This document shows positions 1-9,440 of a DNA stretch of 64,000 nucleotides, piece by piece (position 1 is the first letter of the stretch; every line of letters begins with the position of its first letter). The stretch is from positions 21,747,160-21,811,159 of the forward strand of contig CM055837.1 of the NCBI GenBank assembly GCA_029582265.1, written 5' to 3'. Below the pieces are notes generated by a model. The model saw only the letters and a program-made list of their open reading frames with translations. It did no database searches and had not been told where the DNA came from. The DNA is from Zoroaster sp. YZ-2022. Lineage: Eukaryota; Echinodermata; Asteroidea; Forcipulatida; Zoroasteridae. A program made the translations under genes and the position numbers.

Positions 1-2
1 GC

Positions 3-1844
3 TGTCCTTTGTCCCCTCTTCTATATACAATATGTGCAGAGGGACTGGCTTGCTTAATAAGAACTAACAAAACAATTAAAGGAATCCGTTTACCGGGAAC
101 GGTTGAGTGTCAAAAGCTTATCCAACATGCAGACGACACAACTATTTTTATTACAGAAAACAAAGACTTTGAAGCCCTTGAATGTGTTTTCCAGATCTAT
201 AGCGAAGGTTCAGGATCCAAGATCAATAAGGCAAAAAGCCATGGTTTATGGCTGGGCAAGTGGAAAAATAGGAAAGATAAACCAGGGGGATTGAATTGGG
301 AAAACCAGAGTTTAAAAATTCTTGGTATTGTCTTCGGTAACGAAGATAATTCTAGTCAAAACTGGGAACCTAGAATAAATAAAATGAAAGCTGTTTTAAA
401 TAGGTGGAAAGGAAGAAACCTGACAATGAAGGGAAAATCAGTTATTGTTAATAGGCCATCAATAGGCGCAGGTTTGTCTTACTTTGGTACCACTCTATCA
501 TGTCCAGAAGAATACATAAACAAAATGCAAAACATTATTTTGAACTTTTATTGGAATGATAAACCACATAAAATAAAAAAGAACACAATAACAGGATTAA
601 AAGAAAAAGGAGGAACAGGTTTAATTAACGTTAAACTTAAGCTACAGGCCCTCAAAACTAACTGGATTAAGAGGTACACAGAAGGAAGAGGGAAATGGAA
701 ACGATTATTCAATTATTGGTTGGAAAAAGCTAGCGGGAACAATCGCCTCAAGTGGTTTGTATTCAGTAACCCACCAACCATTGTACCCGAAACACCTACC
801 TTTTATATCGATTTGATTAAAGCTGTCAAAGAGGCTGGTGGTAATATAAGACATGAATGTACTTGTGTTAATGAGGCCCTTGAAGTGCCTTTATGGAAGA
901 ATAACATAATCACTGGTAACAATGACAAACAGTTAGACAGTAAGGTCCTTAAGCCTATGGGAATTACAGACCTGAGACAGGTAATTGAGAAAGGTCAGTT
1001 AATTTCATATTGTAAGATGGCTGAAATGTGCAACATCAAGAAGATCAATGCGGGAAAAATCGCAGCAGGTTTAAAAACAAACATTAACAAAATCCTGATA
1101 GAATAAAAGCGTGAAGGCCCTGCCAATCACGTTAGCAACAAAATAGAGTTTAAACTTGATTCGAACCCAGATGATATAATAAGTGTTAAGAATATTTCAG
1201 TAAAACAAATTTACCAAAGTCTAATAACCAAAGCTTTCATACCCCCCGTTGCTGAAAAGGCATGGGAAAAACAACTTCTTCTGATACAAAAACCTGACTG
1301 GAATCAAATATGGAAAAACAGATGTTGTCAAATTTTAGATCAAGAAGACAGAAATATATGGTTTAGACTTAAGCACAGAATACTTCCTACGAAAGAAAAA
1401 TTACTTAAGATGGGCATTACCCCTGATGGAAAATGTTACTTATGCAAAGAGTATGAGGAAACAATTGAACACCTATTTCTCTCTTGTGAAAAGGTTTTAG
1501 AATCCTGGAACTTTGTAGAATATATGCTAAGGAAATATACAAAAAACAAACAATTCTACCTGAATGATAAAATGATTATCCTAGGGATAGGAAAAGGAGT
1601 CCAACAAATGTCCCTTTTGTTGATAGGGAGGCTTCATAGGATAATATGGAAAAATAGATGTCAAATAAGTACAGAAATTAAAACGACTGAACAGATCAAT
1701 ATCTTGACGAATTATAAGACCAGCCTGAAACTTTCAATAAGAGAAGAACAAACTAGACTTTCACACAACGACTTTGAACAATTGTATTTAAAAAACAAGG
1801 CTTTGTGCATGTTACAAAATGATGTTATCAATTTCTTGTTTTAA
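3..1844 (+). pseudogene. LINE ORF2 3' part: reverse transcriptase and C-terminal zinc knuckle (Tx1/L1-like)
   Basis: The window opens inside the reverse transcriptase domain of a non-LTR retrotransposon. Residues CPLSPLLY (the usual RT motif before the catalytic box) start at base 3 and the catalytic box reads HADDTTIF near 133-156. The connection/thumb region follows, and near 1434-1487 there is a Cys-rich knuckle (CYLC, then HLFLSC) typical of the zf-RVT C-terminus in L1/Tx1-type LINEs. One frame is open throughout except for a single TAA at 1104-1106; the frame resumes directly at 1107 and ends with TAA at 1842-1844. The endonuclease and N-terminal RT lie outside the window. The clade call rests on motif style only. 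The near-intact frame suggests a fairly young copy. Confidence 0.85.
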
Positions 1845-2446
1845 TAGCTCTGTGTGCATTTGTATGTATGTATATGTATGTATGTATATGTATGTATATG
1901 TATATGTGTGTATGTATGTATGTACATGTATGTATGTATGTATGTATGTATGTATGTATGTATGTGTATATGTATGTATATGTATATGTATGTATGTATG
2001 TATATGTATATGTATATGTGGGTATATGTATGTATATGTATATGTATATATATGTATGTATGAGTATATGTATATATGTGTATGTGTGTATATGTATGTG
2101 TGTGTATATGTATATATATATATATGATTTATTTCGCTTGATGAATTTCCATTTGGAGAATTTGTGATTAATTGTGCGATTCTTTTGTTTACAATCTTTT
2201 TTGTACCAATTTCCTTAAATGTAAATCGCATTTTGTATTGCCTTATTGCATCCACTATGTATTGTGATTTATTGTCCATTTATGTATTTATGTTTTTTAT
2301 ATGTATATAAGGATTAATTCCAAAGTTTGTCCTATGTACAATGTGATATATTGTAATAGTGGAAATTGTGTATCTTGTAAATGTTTTGTTGTAACAGTGA
2401 TGCAATAAATGGAGTTGTTTTAACTCCACTGAAAGAAAAAAAAGAA
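1845..2446 (+). mobile_element. 3' UTR and tail of the LINE
   Basis: This noncoding stretch runs from the LINE stop codon to an A-rich tail (GAAAGAAAAAAAAGAAAAA near 2428-2447). It contains a (TATG)n-type microsatellite at about 1860-2125 and an AATAAA-like signal near 2404 (GCAATAAATGG). The end in A-rich sequence followed by a (TAA)n tract fits a LINE 3' terminus. I infer that the tract belongs to the insertion because it abuts the tail. Confidence 0.55.
1853..2127. repeat. TATG/TATATG microsatellite
   Basis: About 270 bases of TATG and TATATG units with GTGTG interruptions. All reading frames across it give low-complexity Met/Tyr/Val/Cys or Ile/His/Thr peptides and are not genes. Confidence 0.95.
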
Positions 2447-2470
2447 AAAATAATAATAATAATAATAATC

Positions 2471-2561
<91 letters not shown>
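2447..2561. repeat. (TAA)n microsatellite
   Basis: Nearly pure TAA/AAT trinucleotide tract of roughly 38 units directly after the LINE tail. Frames through it give only poly-Asn, poly-Ile or poly-Leu. Confidence 0.95.
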
Positions 2562-2567
2562 GCAGCT

Positions 2568-2775
2568 GCAATATTATTTGTAGCTCTTTGGTGATGTTGC
2601 TGAGACCCAAGAGCTACAACGGTCCACAGGTGAAAATTTTGCAAATATTTTTTTGGGGGAAAAATGTGTAGGCTACCTTTAAAACATTCAACACAAAACG
2701 TTGACAATATTTGCCAATTTTAACACCTGGTCCGTTGTAGCTCTTTTATAAGGGACGTGACCAAAGAGCTATGAT
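2568..2775. repeat. Small imperfect inverted repeat, MITE-like
   Basis: AAGAGCTACAACGG near 2608 reappears inverted as CCGTTGTAGCTCTT near 2733, extended by CCACAGGTG against CACCTGG, with about 90 bases between. Further copies of GAGCTA-type motifs lie at both edges (TAGCTCTTTGG at 2581 and CAAAGAGCTA at 2762). The layout suggests a short nonautonomous inverted-repeat element; no coding capacity is seen. Confidence 0.4.
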
Positions 2776-2962
2776 ATTTACACAGCTAACCCCAACCAAC
2801 CTCTTCTAAACTAAATGTATATTCTTCTTGGCCTAGCACTAATACTACTAGGCCTTCCCCCAATGACCATGATTGATGACCAGCCCCTGCTACCTAAAAC
2901 TCATCGACAAAATCTAGACAATAATCTAGGGAAACAGATTAGTTCATTTCAGTACTACTTAC

Positions 2963-3040
2963 CTGCATCTTCACTTTCAGCCTGTCTGAGTTTATCCCTC
3001 ACACGTTTCTTGTTTACGTTGATTAGTAAATCAACCTTCT
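2963..3040 (-). CDS. Possible downstream exon of the interrupted host gene
   Basis: On the minus strand a charged segment (KKRVRDKLRQAESEDA) runs into a strong splice donor, GCAG|GTAAGT, at 2962-2957. The upstream limit is uncertain; AG dinucleotides exist near 3035-3040. It lies on the same strand as, and downstream of, the split exon at 3307-3400. It is too short for a domain call, and a degenerate copy is possible. Confidence 0.3.
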
Positions 3041-3113
3041 TGCATACATAACATTAACATTTGGCCGGCAATACGGGACCCGATTGATAGTGACCCCGTT
3101 GACGAGGCCGACT

Positions 3114-3251
3114 TCACTCTAACTCTACGACGGTTTTTTTAGGAGGCGAATGTGCTTCCTCAAACGGTGTAACCTCCTTACAATGCTTTTCCGCTACAGT
3201 CAGACGTTTGGAATCAATATACCGACGGTGACAGTAGCGTGAAACCCGATG
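3114..3251 (-). pseudogene. His/Cys-containing coding-like segment of the host gene
   Basis: A minus-strand frame reads HRVSRYCHRRYIDSKRL followed by a basic and acidic stretch ending in TGA at 3116-3114. The His/Cys spacing and Arg/Tyr pattern look like the small metal-binding-like modules common in expanded invertebrate gene families. Between it and the exon at 3307-3400 the frame is broken (TAG at 3279-3277) and only about 55 bases separate them. Either a short intron or decay of a family member would explain this. I do not assign a function. Confidence 0.3.
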
Positions 3252-3306
3252 TCTGGCTGCTTTTCACGAGCTTCCTCTACGAAAGTTCAAGCAGGTCTAG
3301 GCTTAC

Positions 3307-3400
3307 CAACTTCTCTGCGAGTTCTTTTTCATTTCCAGAAAGATTGATCCATTTTTTGGAGCACTCTACAATCTTTGACCATCGCACATTTGTAACAAAT
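3307..3400 (-). CDS. Host exon 1, second part (downstream of the insertion)
   Basis: This continues the reading frame that starts at ATG 19782 on the minus strand. With one copy of the CAAAT duplication removed, the two parts add up to exactly 63 codons and end in TTG|GTAAGC, a good phase-0 donor at 3306-3301. Visible residues include VRWSKIVECSKKW, with Trp/Cys/Trp spacing typical of small folded modules. The product is unknown. The insertion of element 1 separates it from its start codon by 16 kb. Confidence 0.55.
3396..3400. other. Target site duplication, left copy (CAAAT)
   Basis: CAAAT sits immediately before the left terminus AGTAGTATG and is repeated at 19683-19687 immediately after the right terminus. 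Retroviral-type integrases of Polinton elements usually make 5-6 bp duplications. Confidence 0.8.
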
Positions 3401-3655
3401 AGTAGTATGTCAGATGGGGGTTCTGATCCAGAAGCACTTCGCTGCGCTCCGTTCCACCATCTGACATACTACCGGAGGTGAAAGGTCACGAGGTGAAAGG
3501 TGAAAGGTCACGAGGTGAAAGGTCACGAGGTTAAGAGGTTTTTTTGGAAAACTATGTGAGATATAATAAAACCCACTAAAAAAATGATGTGAGAAAAAAA
3601 ATCGCACTTATAAAATTGAAATAAAAAAATTAGAAATCGCACTTATAAAATTGGA
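3401..3655 (+). repeat. Element 1 left terminal inverted repeat
   Basis: It matches the complement of the right end. The order is the terminal 20-mer, a GC-rich spacer with GCTGCGCTCCG, an internal inverted copy of the terminus (3457-3472, so the tip can fold back), then tandem copies of AGGTGAAAGGTCA with CGAG spacers, then TGTGAGATATAATAAAACCC and ATCGCACTTATAAAATTG. The last motif occurs twice here and again at 4407, where the shared inner part resumes; about 750 bases specific to the left end lie between. Confidence 0.85.
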
Positions 3656-3801
3656 ATAACAAAATTCAAAATATCTAATGGTGTTAAATGGATGAACCTG
3701 GCAAACAATTGCAAAAATCTATACTCGTGTTAATTAAAAATTTTAAATTAGTCTTTTCAAATTCGCACGATTTATTATTTTTAGAATTTTATTTTTTTTA
3801 A

Positions 3802-3951
3802 ATGCCAGCTGGCGAATTATTTACGCTCGTACAGCAATATTTATTGCCTATATTTTCTTTAATTAAAGCTAGAGATTTATTTTTAATAAAAGAATATTTA
3901 AAAGAATATATATTTAACTTGTATCTATTATTATGTCACATGCTTAAATGA
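3802..3951 (+). CDS. Small Leu-rich ORF (49 codons), hypothetical
   Basis: ATG at 3802 to TGA at 3949-3951. The peptide is rich in Leu, Ile and Tyr (for example QQYLLPIFSLIKARDLFLIK) and could form helices. No family is recognised. It lies in the left-end spacer upstream of the first clear gene and may be a decayed fragment of a larger gene. Confidence 0.25.
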   Translation: MPAGELFTLVQQYLLPIFSLIKARDLFLIKEYLKEYIFNLYLLLCHMLK

Positions 3952-4094
3952 TCGATTCTTTTTAAATTGTATGTAAGTGTATAGTCTAAATAAGTTTTTC
4001 TACTTGGAATTTTATTGTACATGTACTGCGCATTTGAACATTTCTTTATGGAATTTGCGCATTAGAAATGAATAAATTATTATTATTATTATTA

Positions 4095-4190
4095 ATGCAA
4101 CTCGTTCCTGATACGCATTATATCGATTTATATTTTAATAAATTGTCTTGCATTAATGAAATTGATATAGAATATATTTTTTATATCTAG
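4095..4190 (+). CDS. Very small ORF (31 codons), hypothetical
   Basis: ATG at 4095 to TAG at 4188-4190, encoding an acidic, Ile/Tyr-rich peptide. It could be the tail of the same lost gene as 3802-3951. Length alone does not support it strongly. Confidence 0.15.
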   Translation: MQLVPDTHYIDLYFNKLSCINEIDIEYIFYI

Positions 4191-4404
4191 AATTTTTTTA
4201 CAATATTGTATTAAAAGCAACCCGCTAAAAAGTGACTCGTAGTAGTATATGTAAATGAGGCTGGTGCACTAGTTGATTTAAAAAAAAAAGATTTAAAAAT
4301 ATATAAATGTATGATTGTTGAGGTTTAGAGGCCATGAAAGGTCAAGTTTGAATGGGTGCACTAGTTGGTTGTTGATGACGTCATAGGTTGATGGAATTTT
4401 TTTT

Positions 4405-4461
4405 AAATCGCACTTATAAAATTGATATAATTAAACAATATTATCTAGATTTATAGTAAAT
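4405..4461 (+). promoter_or_regulatory. Inner inverted repeat with promoter-like box
   Basis: ATCGCACTTATAAAATTG followed by TCTAGATTTATAGTAAA ends directly at the ATG of the zinc-binding gene. The same sequence lies inverted at 19355-19402, immediately upstream of the polymerase gene ATG. A TCTAGATT-ATAGTAAA box in the same position is found three times in element 2. The role as a shared promoter for the two outermost, outward-lying genes is inferred. Confidence 0.55.
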
Positions 4462-4890
4462 ATGACAAACTATAGATTAAAGAGCAAAGCTGAGCTGAAA
4501 GAGTTTGTATTAAAAAATAATATTGAAATTGGCGTTGCATCTGGTAAATATGGAAAACTGACCAAGCATGATTATTTAATAGCGATAATAAAATATAAAG
4601 AGAAATTACCACCAAAAAAAGTCATTTCGTGCGAATGGCTTTTAAGTAGTTCGTTAGAAAAATGTTGTAGACCAAGTGTGAGTGTAGATGTATATTGTGC
4701 TATGCATCGAGGACGTATTAGACAAGGAAAATCTAAGACAGTTCCTTGTAAAAGATGCAACAAGGGTACAAAAGCAAAAGCAAAAATATGTACGAAATGC
4801 ATGTTTCTTTGGGAAATAAATTTAGCTTTATCACTAACTGAAACTCGAGCTAGAAAAAAATATAATTTAGTGATGAAAGAGTTGTTATAG
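4462..4890 (+). CDS. SAP-like plus Cys-rich zinc-binding protein
   Basis: 142 residues. Residues 1-45 (RLKSKAELKEFVLKNN and so on) resemble the helix-extended-helix of SAP-type DNA-binding modules and match the style of the two modules at the N-terminus of the element's polymerase gene. Residues 58-115 carry CEWLL, CCR, YCAMH, CKRC and CTKC, giving enough Cys/His for one or two zinc sites. Residues 120-142 form a basic helix. The gene is intact and is the first at the left end. The element 2 version (34830-35126) has the Cys-rich part but lacks the SAP-like part. A role in DNA binding or transcription is inferred. Confidence 0.6.
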   Translation: MTNYRLKSKAELKEFVLKNNIEIGVASGKYGKLTKHDYLIAIIKYKEKLPPKKVISCEWLLSSSLEKCCRPSVSVDVYCAMHRGRIRQGKSKTVPCKRCNKGTKAKAKICTKCMFLWEINLALSLTETRARKKYNLVMKELL

Positions 4891-5031
4891 TCTACGCCAC
4901 TAGACGTAGAAAAGACAAGCGCACGTTTATAGATTAAAAATTATAATTATACGGCGGAGGAGGAGCGCTTGGAGCAAGGGCCGGCGTAGCTCGCGTATCC
5001 TCGTTAAATCTGGATTTATTTACACTAAAGT

Positions 5032-5658
5032 TTACATTAAATTCATAAGTTTTTCTATAAAATCTTTTTTTTGTTGATCTGAAATAACATTTTGTTTTTT
5101 ATCGACATTGTCATTTTTAGCTGCGTGCAGAGCCGCTGCACGGATATTTTCTTTCATTTCAAAATATTTATCTCGTTCTTCGCAGATTAAATGAAATTCT
5201 TCTTGGGTAATGACACCGTCTTGGATCGCTTTTGAAACGTGGTTTTCGATCGTGTTGAGTTTAGATAAAGCTAAATTTTTTATTTCATCGTGTTTTTTAG
5301 CTTTTTTAGATAATTTATTTTTCGCGTATATGAGAGCAAGCGCACCACAGCCTAACACTATAGCTACACTTTCTAAACCAACTCCAACCGGCAATGCTAT
5401 AAGGGTAGTGATAGAGGCGATTCCAATGCCTCCTGTTCCCATACTTGCTATTTCACCGAGAGTTTCTACGATACTACAAACGTTGATGATTTTATTATAT
5501 TTTTTATACGTTTTCTCGCGTTGGTTTATTTCGGCTTGTAATTCTTTTTGAATGTTATCTATTTTTTGCAAACGAAATACTTTAGTATCGTTCGCACTAT
5601 CCGCCATATATCGTACATCTGGATAAAGTACATTTGTTGATTCTATAGGTACACTCAT
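5032..5658 (-). CDS. Membrane/coiled-coil protein with glycine-rich hydrophobic core
   Basis: 208 residues, intact. Residues 25-60 are a charged helix (IQKELQAEINQREKTYKKY). Residues 65-112 form a glycine/alanine-rich hydrophobic stretch (GTGGIGIASITTLIALPVGV) long enough for two membrane passes. Residues 113-175 are basic then acidic helices (AKNKLSKKAKKHDEIK and ENHVSKAIQDGVITQEEF). The element 2 copy (35226-35846) shares all parts. Similar proteins are frequent accessory genes in invertebrate Polintons; the function is unknown, perhaps membrane association during assembly. Confidence 0.6.
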   Translation of the reverse strand: MSVPIESTNVLYPDVRYMADSANDTKVFRLQKIDNIQKELQAEINQREKTYKKYNKIINVCSIVETLGEIASMGTGGIGIASITTLIALPVGVGLESVAIVLGCGALALIYAKNKLSKKAKKHDEIKNLALSKLNTIENHVSKAIQDGVITQEEFHLICEERDKYFEMKENIRAAALHAAKNDNVDKKQNVISDQQKKDFIEKLMNLM

Positions 5659-5699
5659 TATTTTCTATTAATAGTAAAATATTAAAAAAATCTAATTTA

Positions 5700-5988
5700 G
5701 AAAGTTTTTCTAAAAAGTTGTCGTGCTTTTTCATGAATGGCAGGTATGACATATACAGCAGCACCATAGCTTAGTGCAATTGCCAGACTAAACTCTGTTA
5801 TCATTTTTACGGTGTTGAAAGTTTGGATGAAATCATCTAAATTTTCACACGTTTCATTGATTTCATTTATTTGTTATATACAACCTCGCGTTGGTTTTGT
5901 TCTGCTTGTAATTCTTTTTGAATGTAGTTTTCTTTATGTAAACGTTGCACTTGGCAGCGAACCAAGTCTTGGATATTATCTGTAGTCA
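5700..5988 (-). pseudogene. Degenerate second copy of the membrane/coiled-coil gene
   Basis: The minus strand begins at 5988 with a start and an N-terminal helix (YIQKELQAEQNQREVVY) matching the corresponding helix of the gene at 5032-5658. Stops follow immediately and only a hydrophobic remnant is left. It looks like a tandem duplicate that was truncated and decayed. Confidence 0.5.
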
Positions 5989-6025
5989 TTCTTTTAATAA
6001 TAATAAAAGATTAAACGTTTTTAAT

Positions 6026-6529
6026 TTAATGGCAAGTATTAATTTTTAAATCGTAACAGATTCCAGTTTCTAAAGAGCCGAAAAAGGTCGCTCGTACAAA
6101 AACTTTTTTTCTGTAGTTTTTATTTTCTATTTTGAAGCAAATTCCACATTCTATATGTTTCGCTTCCATATCATTAAAATAATCTTGCGATCTAGCATCA
6201 AACTCAAAAAAATAATCTGTTATACAAAGTGGGTTTATTTCTCGTTTCATAACATTGGAATAAAAAGATTCATCGTTGTATATTATTTTTGAAAATGTTG
6301 TACAGTTTATTATTGGTTCAAAGATGGCAAACCTCGGTGTACCGATATTTGGCGAACCATTCCATTGAATGTAAAATATATCATGTAATTTATACAATGT
6401 TGTATTAAGTCGAATTTCATCACTATCGATATATCCACTTTTTTCAAAAACGTTTACGTCAGTCGCGATATCAGCACTACTAGACAAAATATGTTGGTTT
6501 TTTCGACTGGGACCGTAAATGCTAGCCAT
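6026..6529 (-). CDS. MASIYGPSR-family protein, copy A
   Basis: 167 residues, intact. It starts with MASIYGPSR, has GYIDSDEI near residue 32 and ends with a conserved strand-rich segment (ATFFGSLETGICYDLKI). Predicted character is beta-rich, without a signal peptide or obvious membrane segment. Three further members are in the window (6552-7022, 35919-36377, 36417-36874). All have the same ends and a variable middle, and all sit beside the putative minor capsid gene. I know no named family for it. A virion surface or fibre-like part is one guess from context and the variable middle. Confidence 0.55.
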   Translation of the reverse strand: MASIYGPSRKNQHILSSSADIATDVNVFEKSGYIDSDEIRLNTTLYKLHDIFYIQWNGSPNIGTPRFAIFEPIINCTTFSKIIYNDESFYSNVMKREINPLCITDYFFEFDARSQDYFNDMEAKHIECGICFKIENKNYRKKVFVRATFFGSLETGICYDLKINTCH

Positions 6530-6551
6530 ATTTATAGTATAAAATGTTAAT

Positions 6552-7022
6552 TTAAATCAAGGGTATACTTTTAATTTTAATATTGAAACAGATTTTAGTG
6601 TTTAGAGCGCCGAAAAAGCTTCCTTGTACAAAAACATTTTCATTTCCCGTTTTGAAACAAATTTCGTATTGTACGTGTTGCGAAGTGTTGTTGAAAACTA
6701 AACTTTTATCTCGAGCGGGAGAAGGAATATGATATACGTTAACGTCAAAACTACCTTCCGCCGAATGTGAATACATACCGGCAGCTTTCATAAACTTTAC
6801 AAAAATTGAGCAGTATGCGGGTGCTTGATTGAACATGTAAAAGGGTAGTTTAAGTCTACCGTGCCATCCGAGTATAATGTGATATTTTTCGACAAGAGGT
6901 ATCGTTTGTAAAATTTCATCACTATCGATATAGCCGTGATATTCATAAATTTCACTATGAAGAGAACCATCTAGTCGCGTATGCGTTGTACTGCTACGAG
7001 TAGGACCGTAAATACTTGCCAT
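6552..7022 (-). CDS. MASIYGPSR-family protein, copy B
   Basis: 156 residues, intact. It opens with MASIYGPTR and has GYIDSDEI near residue 31, a central ILGWHGRLKLPFYMFNQAP segment, and ends GSFFGALNTKICFNIKI. It is closest to the element 2 protein at 36417-36874, so copies A and B were already distinct before the two elements split. An AT-rich TATAAATATG-type box precedes the start. Confidence 0.55.
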   Translation of the reverse strand: MASIYGPTRSSTTHTRLDGSLHSEIYEYHGYIDSDEILQTIPLVEKYHIILGWHGRLKLPFYMFNQAPAYCSIFVKFMKAAGMYSHSAEGSFDVNVYHIPSPARDKSLVFNNTSQHVQYEICFKTGNENVFVQGSFFGALNTKICFNIKIKSIPLI

Positions 7023-7034
7023 ATTTATATATAA

Positions 7035-7723
7035 TCATTTAATTTCAAAGGTTAAAAAAATTGGCATACCTCGATTATTTATATCTCTAACCTAATGAAT
7101 CTTTAAATTGAAAAGTCAATTCATTAATAGCACCAGTTTTAAGATTTTTACGTAACGGATTAGAATATTCCATCCACATACTTTCTCCCAAGGATTTATC
7201 TTGGAGTGGAAAAACATTTAAATGGTTTTCCGTCGCAAAAAGTTTCGGTCGGAGAAATTTGATCGCAATGAATGTACAAAATTTTAAAAGGTAGTAAATC
7301 GAGTCTTTTTCCCTCGTGCTCTCCTTGACCTAGATATCCACTATCGAATCCGAGTAAATTAGCTAATCCCGGTGAAAATTTAATTCTTCTTCTTTCATGA
7401 AGATTTTTTATAAAAGATTTACCGATTTTTTTATCGATTTCAATCTTGAGCCAAGGTGTGTTTTTTAAAACAATGTCTATAATTTCGTTAATGTTATAAA
7501 GTCCGGTTCGATGAGCTCGACCTCTTGTTCTTCGCTTTCTTCATTTCTTTCGTTTAACCAGCTTTTCCATCGCCATATTTTTTTCTTTTTTACGTACGTT
7601 ATAGTAACCGACCCAAATGTTAACGCTCGTTAAAGATATCGTAAGATTACCTTTTTTATTATCGATGGCGTCATTTAATGAGATTGGATTATATACATTT
7701 TTAATTTCGATCGTATGATGCAT
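7035..7723 (-). pseudogene. Putative minor capsid (penton-like) protein, broken
   Basis: The minus strand starts at 7723. The first 50 codons give the conserved N-terminal part (NKKGNLTISLTSVNIWVGYY). The frame is lost after about 7541 and homologous pieces continue in other frames to TGA at 7037-7035, matching the element 2 gene at 36877-37475. The C-terminal part, with a receptor-of-membrane-free beta pattern, resembles the conserved putative penton/minor capsid protein of Polintons. This assignment is from general similarity and position next to other structural genes. At least two frameshifts are present. Confidence 0.45.
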
Positions 7724-7762
7724 ATTTATTATTTAAAATTTATTATTTTATATTATAATAAA

Positions 7763-9066
7763 ATGTATTTTCCATTAGCGTTTCAGAGTAATTTTTCGTT
7801 TCCATATCCGCAATCTGGAAATTTTAACGCGCCTCAGAATTTTAATGCTAGCGATTTGACGAGTCTGAATATTTACGTCAATGAAAATGATTTTTTTAAC
7901 GTACAACTCGACAATGTTTTTAGTAACTACAAGTTGCCTCGCGTTAATAGCGACGAGATTGTAAATAGTTGGAATTCTAATCCGCTAAAATCTTTTCAAA
8001 ATCAAATAAATGTTGTAACATACTGCAGCACAACGAGATGCGGCATGAGTTATGAACATTTAAATCATTCTAATGTGATGATTCGTAGTTTTTTAGATTT
8101 CACGTTTATTATCAAATGAGACGATTACTCAAAGAAATGAGTTGTCCTACATCTTTTTAAAATTATTTTAGCGCGTTCGAAAACAATATAGACATTAGCG
8201 CGTATAAAAAAATATGTAAAGACTTTCACCTTTCACAAGTTTCTAATTGGAAACAACGAATAGACAAAAACTCGTCGGGATTGGGAACGGCTTATTATTA
8301 CGATAACGGCTACAAACCGGTGCCCGAAAACGACTACGATAATTCTAGTTTGAATGTCATCTCTACCGAGGTGAGCGATTACGATTATTACAAAACTGCA
8401 ACAAAAATGAGTTTTGGAGATCATCCATCGACCTATACGATCGGATTTATTTTACAATCTCCATCTACAGAGCTCGCTTGGACAAAATTTATAATCGACG
8501 AGTCTAGAGGTTTTACGGATATCGGTACAGAACGCATAAACGACTCTATAAGAAGTGGATTTTTTACATCCGGTACCGGTTTAGACGCAAAAAGATAATT
8601 TTTAAATTTAGTGAATGCCGAGATTGATTCTCCGGTCGATTTACAATCTAGTATTGATCGATATCAAAAATCTCTATCAGATACTAAAACGCAATTAAAC
8701 TTTGCTATCGGAGAAAATTTATACATGATGCCGAGCGACATGAATATGCGTATAGGAACATACGTAGGATACAACAATAATATTTTAATCGCACCGAGCG
8801 ATACTTTATCATTAGGATTAAATCAAGACACGAATTCAGATACCATTCCTTCTCCTCCTCCACCTTTACAATCGACGCAACCGTTAGCCGCTAAACATGT
8901 GCAAGATGATCTAGCATCGAGCCCTACAATAAAAAATGTGCAAGAATCAAACGATGATTTTCCTAGCGAGGTTACAATAACCCAAAACGCAACACATGCA
9001 GAAGAAAACAATTCTTTAATTATTGGTTTCGCGATTATAACCGGATTAGGTTTGATTATTTATTAA
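7763..9066 (+). pseudogene. Conserved Polinton virion-type protein with YCSTTRC motif, broken
   Basis: The start is set at ATG 7763 by comparison with element 2 (37512). Motifs: NASDLTSLNIYVNE, TYCSTTRCG, then FHVYYQ-type helices, GFTDIGTERINDSIR, ENLYMMPSDMNMRIG, a Pro/acidic linker and a C-terminal membrane segment (LIIGFAIITGLGLIIY). Lesions: a T-run at 8091-8096 has six T where element 2 has seven; TAA near 8158; a 42-bp deletion near 8555 relative to element 2; TAA near 8596. Similar proteins are common in invertebrate Polintons; the role is unproven, possibly a membrane-anchored structural protein. Confidence 0.6.
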
Positions 9067-9074
9067 ATGTTGGC

Positions 9075-9401
9075 TTAACGCTTTATATAAGATAAAATAG
9101 CAACACCGACTCCGGTTAAAGCTAGCCACACGTGTTCTGCCGTCCATGATACTACTTTTGAAATGGTAGTCAACAACCAACTTATCACCGAACCTATAAT
9201 ACCAGGTAAAGCGGCTAACGCTTTTTCTCCGAGTTTTGCTAATACACCCGCTAGATTTTTTAATGTTTTTTGTATCCACTCTTTTACACCGCCGCTAGGC
9301 GTAGGTTCTGGTGGAGAGGGTGTAGGTTTTGGTATAGCTGAATTTACAGCATTTACGATCAATTCGACGATAACAGTAATGGTCATACTAAAAGCCCACA
9401 A
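9075..9401 (-). CDS. Small amphipathic membrane-active-type protein
   Basis: 108 residues, intact. A hydrophobic N-terminal helix (FSMTITVIVELIVNAV) is followed by a Pro/Ser linker (PKPTPSPPEPTPSGG). Residues 40-108 form amphipathic and hydrophobic helices (WIQKTLKNLAGVLAKLGEKA, LPGIIGSVISWLL, HVWLALTGVGVAILSY). Proteins with this layout are standard in Polintons and adintoviruses and have been compared with adenovirus membrane-lytic core proteins; I infer such a role only from layout. Element 2 has a version (38952-39326) with a longer Pro/Lys linker and one stop. Confidence 0.6.
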   Translation of the reverse strand: MWAFSMTITVIVELIVNAVNSAIPKPTPSPPEPTPSGGVKEWIQKTLKNLAGVLAKLGEKALAALPGIIGSVISWLLTTISKVVSWTAEHVWLALTGVGVAILSYIKR

Positions 9402-9440
9402 TATAGTAACGATCGTTACGCCTTGTTCTCTAAATAAAGT

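Larger units (their letters stand above)
3656..4404. other. Left-end spacer of element 1
   Basis: AT-rich sequence between the outer inverted repeat and the promoter-proximal repeat. It holds two short open frames (listed separately), an ATT microsatellite at about 4077-4094 and a TGATGACGTCAT palindrome near 4373. No large gene is seen. Confidence 0.5.

Noticed and set aside
1812..2710. Several open frames of 60-155 codons
   Set aside because: They cross TATG and TAA microsatellites and consist of poly-Tyr/Met, poly-His/Thr, poly-Asn, poly-Ile or poly-Leu.
2800..3060. Mitochondrial-like CTAACCCCAACC and hydrophobic frame at 2815-3051
   Set aside because: No continuous mitochondrial gene follows, and the minus strand has better coding and splice signals.
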